NCBI GenBank assembly: GCA_945929285.1
Contig: CAMEOC010000077.1
Span: 1 to 5,832, forward strand
DNA length: 5,832 nucleotides
Source: an uncultured Mucispirillum sp.
GTDB lineage: Bacteria > Chrysiogenota > Deferribacteres > Deferribacterales > Mucispirillaceae
Direction: 5' to 3'
This document shows positions 5,687 through 5,832 of the stretch, one piece after another; within the stretch, counting starts at the first letter, position 1, and each line of letters opens with the position of its first letter. The position numbers and the translations under genes were made by a program. The notes under the pieces were generated by a model. It ran no database searches. It was not told where the DNA came from and saw nothing but the letters and a program-made list of their open reading frames with translations.

Positions 5687-5832
5687 CTTAAATTTTCAAA
5701 AACATTAAAACTTGTTAGAAAAAGTAAAGGGTATACTCAAGAGCAGTTGGCAGAGCGGTCTGGTATTGATTATAAATATTTGCAAAAGTTAGAAATCAGT
5801 AACCCATCTTCGCCTACACTGCAGGTGCTGGA
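5687..5832 (+). pseudogene. XRE-family helix-turn-helix regulator, 5' end lost or not recognisable, 3' end outside the window
   Basis: The translated frame reads KFSKTLKLVRKSKGYTQEQ, then LAERSGIDYKYLQKLE and ending SPTLQVLE. This is the standard Cro/C1-type DNA-binding domain: a first helix, TQEQLAERSGI as helix 2 and turn, YKYLQKLE as the recognition helix. The frame is open from 5660 (after the TAA at 5657-5659), but codons 5660-5746 include no ATG, GTG, TTG, ATT or CTG. The first in-frame TTG (5747) falls inside the HTH. No ribosome binding site is visible either. So the gene has probably lost its 5' end, or an indel separates it from its start. The HTH part looks more GC-rich than the gap before it and than the methyltransferase gene. 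XRE proteins often control restriction-modification units, which its divergent position would suit, but a broken chromosomal gene at the module edge is equally possible. The start given is where resemblance becomes plausible. Confidence 0.6.

Noticed and set aside
1..5832. tRNA, rRNA, CRISPR array or insertion sequence
   Set aside because: No cloverleaf, spaced repeat series, transposase motif or terminal inverted repeat pair was seen on either strand.

Overview
The window is AT-rich bacterial DNA with good Shine-Dalgarno sites ahead of several genes. It carries a bacterial-type leuC, two unrecognised co-oriented genes, and a cluster that looks accessory. The organism cannot be fixed from this sequence. 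An AT-rich, Gram-negative, leucine-prototrophic anaerobe such as Mucispirillum or another Deferribacteres would fit, but that is only a guess.

Left part (1-1849): the first 168 codons of leuC run leftward out of the window. They diverge from a rightward two-gene unit, a 75-residue protein and a 315-residue, mostly helical protein, neither of which I recognise. The 163-base divergent gap holds one sigma70-like promoter for each direction.

Middle and right (1850-5540), all leftward: a 5-methylcytosine DNA methyltransferase, an HNH endonuclease whose start overlaps the methyltransferase end by 8 bases, a Panacea-domain (formerly DUF4065, SocA/PanA-like) protein 9 bases further on, and a DUF1848 protein. 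The first two form a compact restriction-modification operon. The Panacea gene rides on the same unit as a possible third addiction or control component. The DUF1848 gene follows after 39 bases. That gap contains a near-consensus promoter (TTGACT, 17 bases, TATAAT) ending 5 bases before the ATG, with no ribosome binding site, so its message is probably leaderless. The stop codons of the DUF1848 gene and the rightward 315-residue gene touch with no base between them.

Right edge (5541-5832): an extremely AT-rich gap holds the methyltransferase promoter, a T8A10 tract and a 14-base palindrome. A rightward XRE-type helix-turn-helix coding frame follows and runs off the window. It is open from 5660, but no ATG, GTG or TTG precedes the HTH region, so its 5' end looks lost. 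This may mark one edge of the acquired restriction-modification module.

No RNA gene, CRISPR array, insertion sequence or convincing hairpin terminator was seen.
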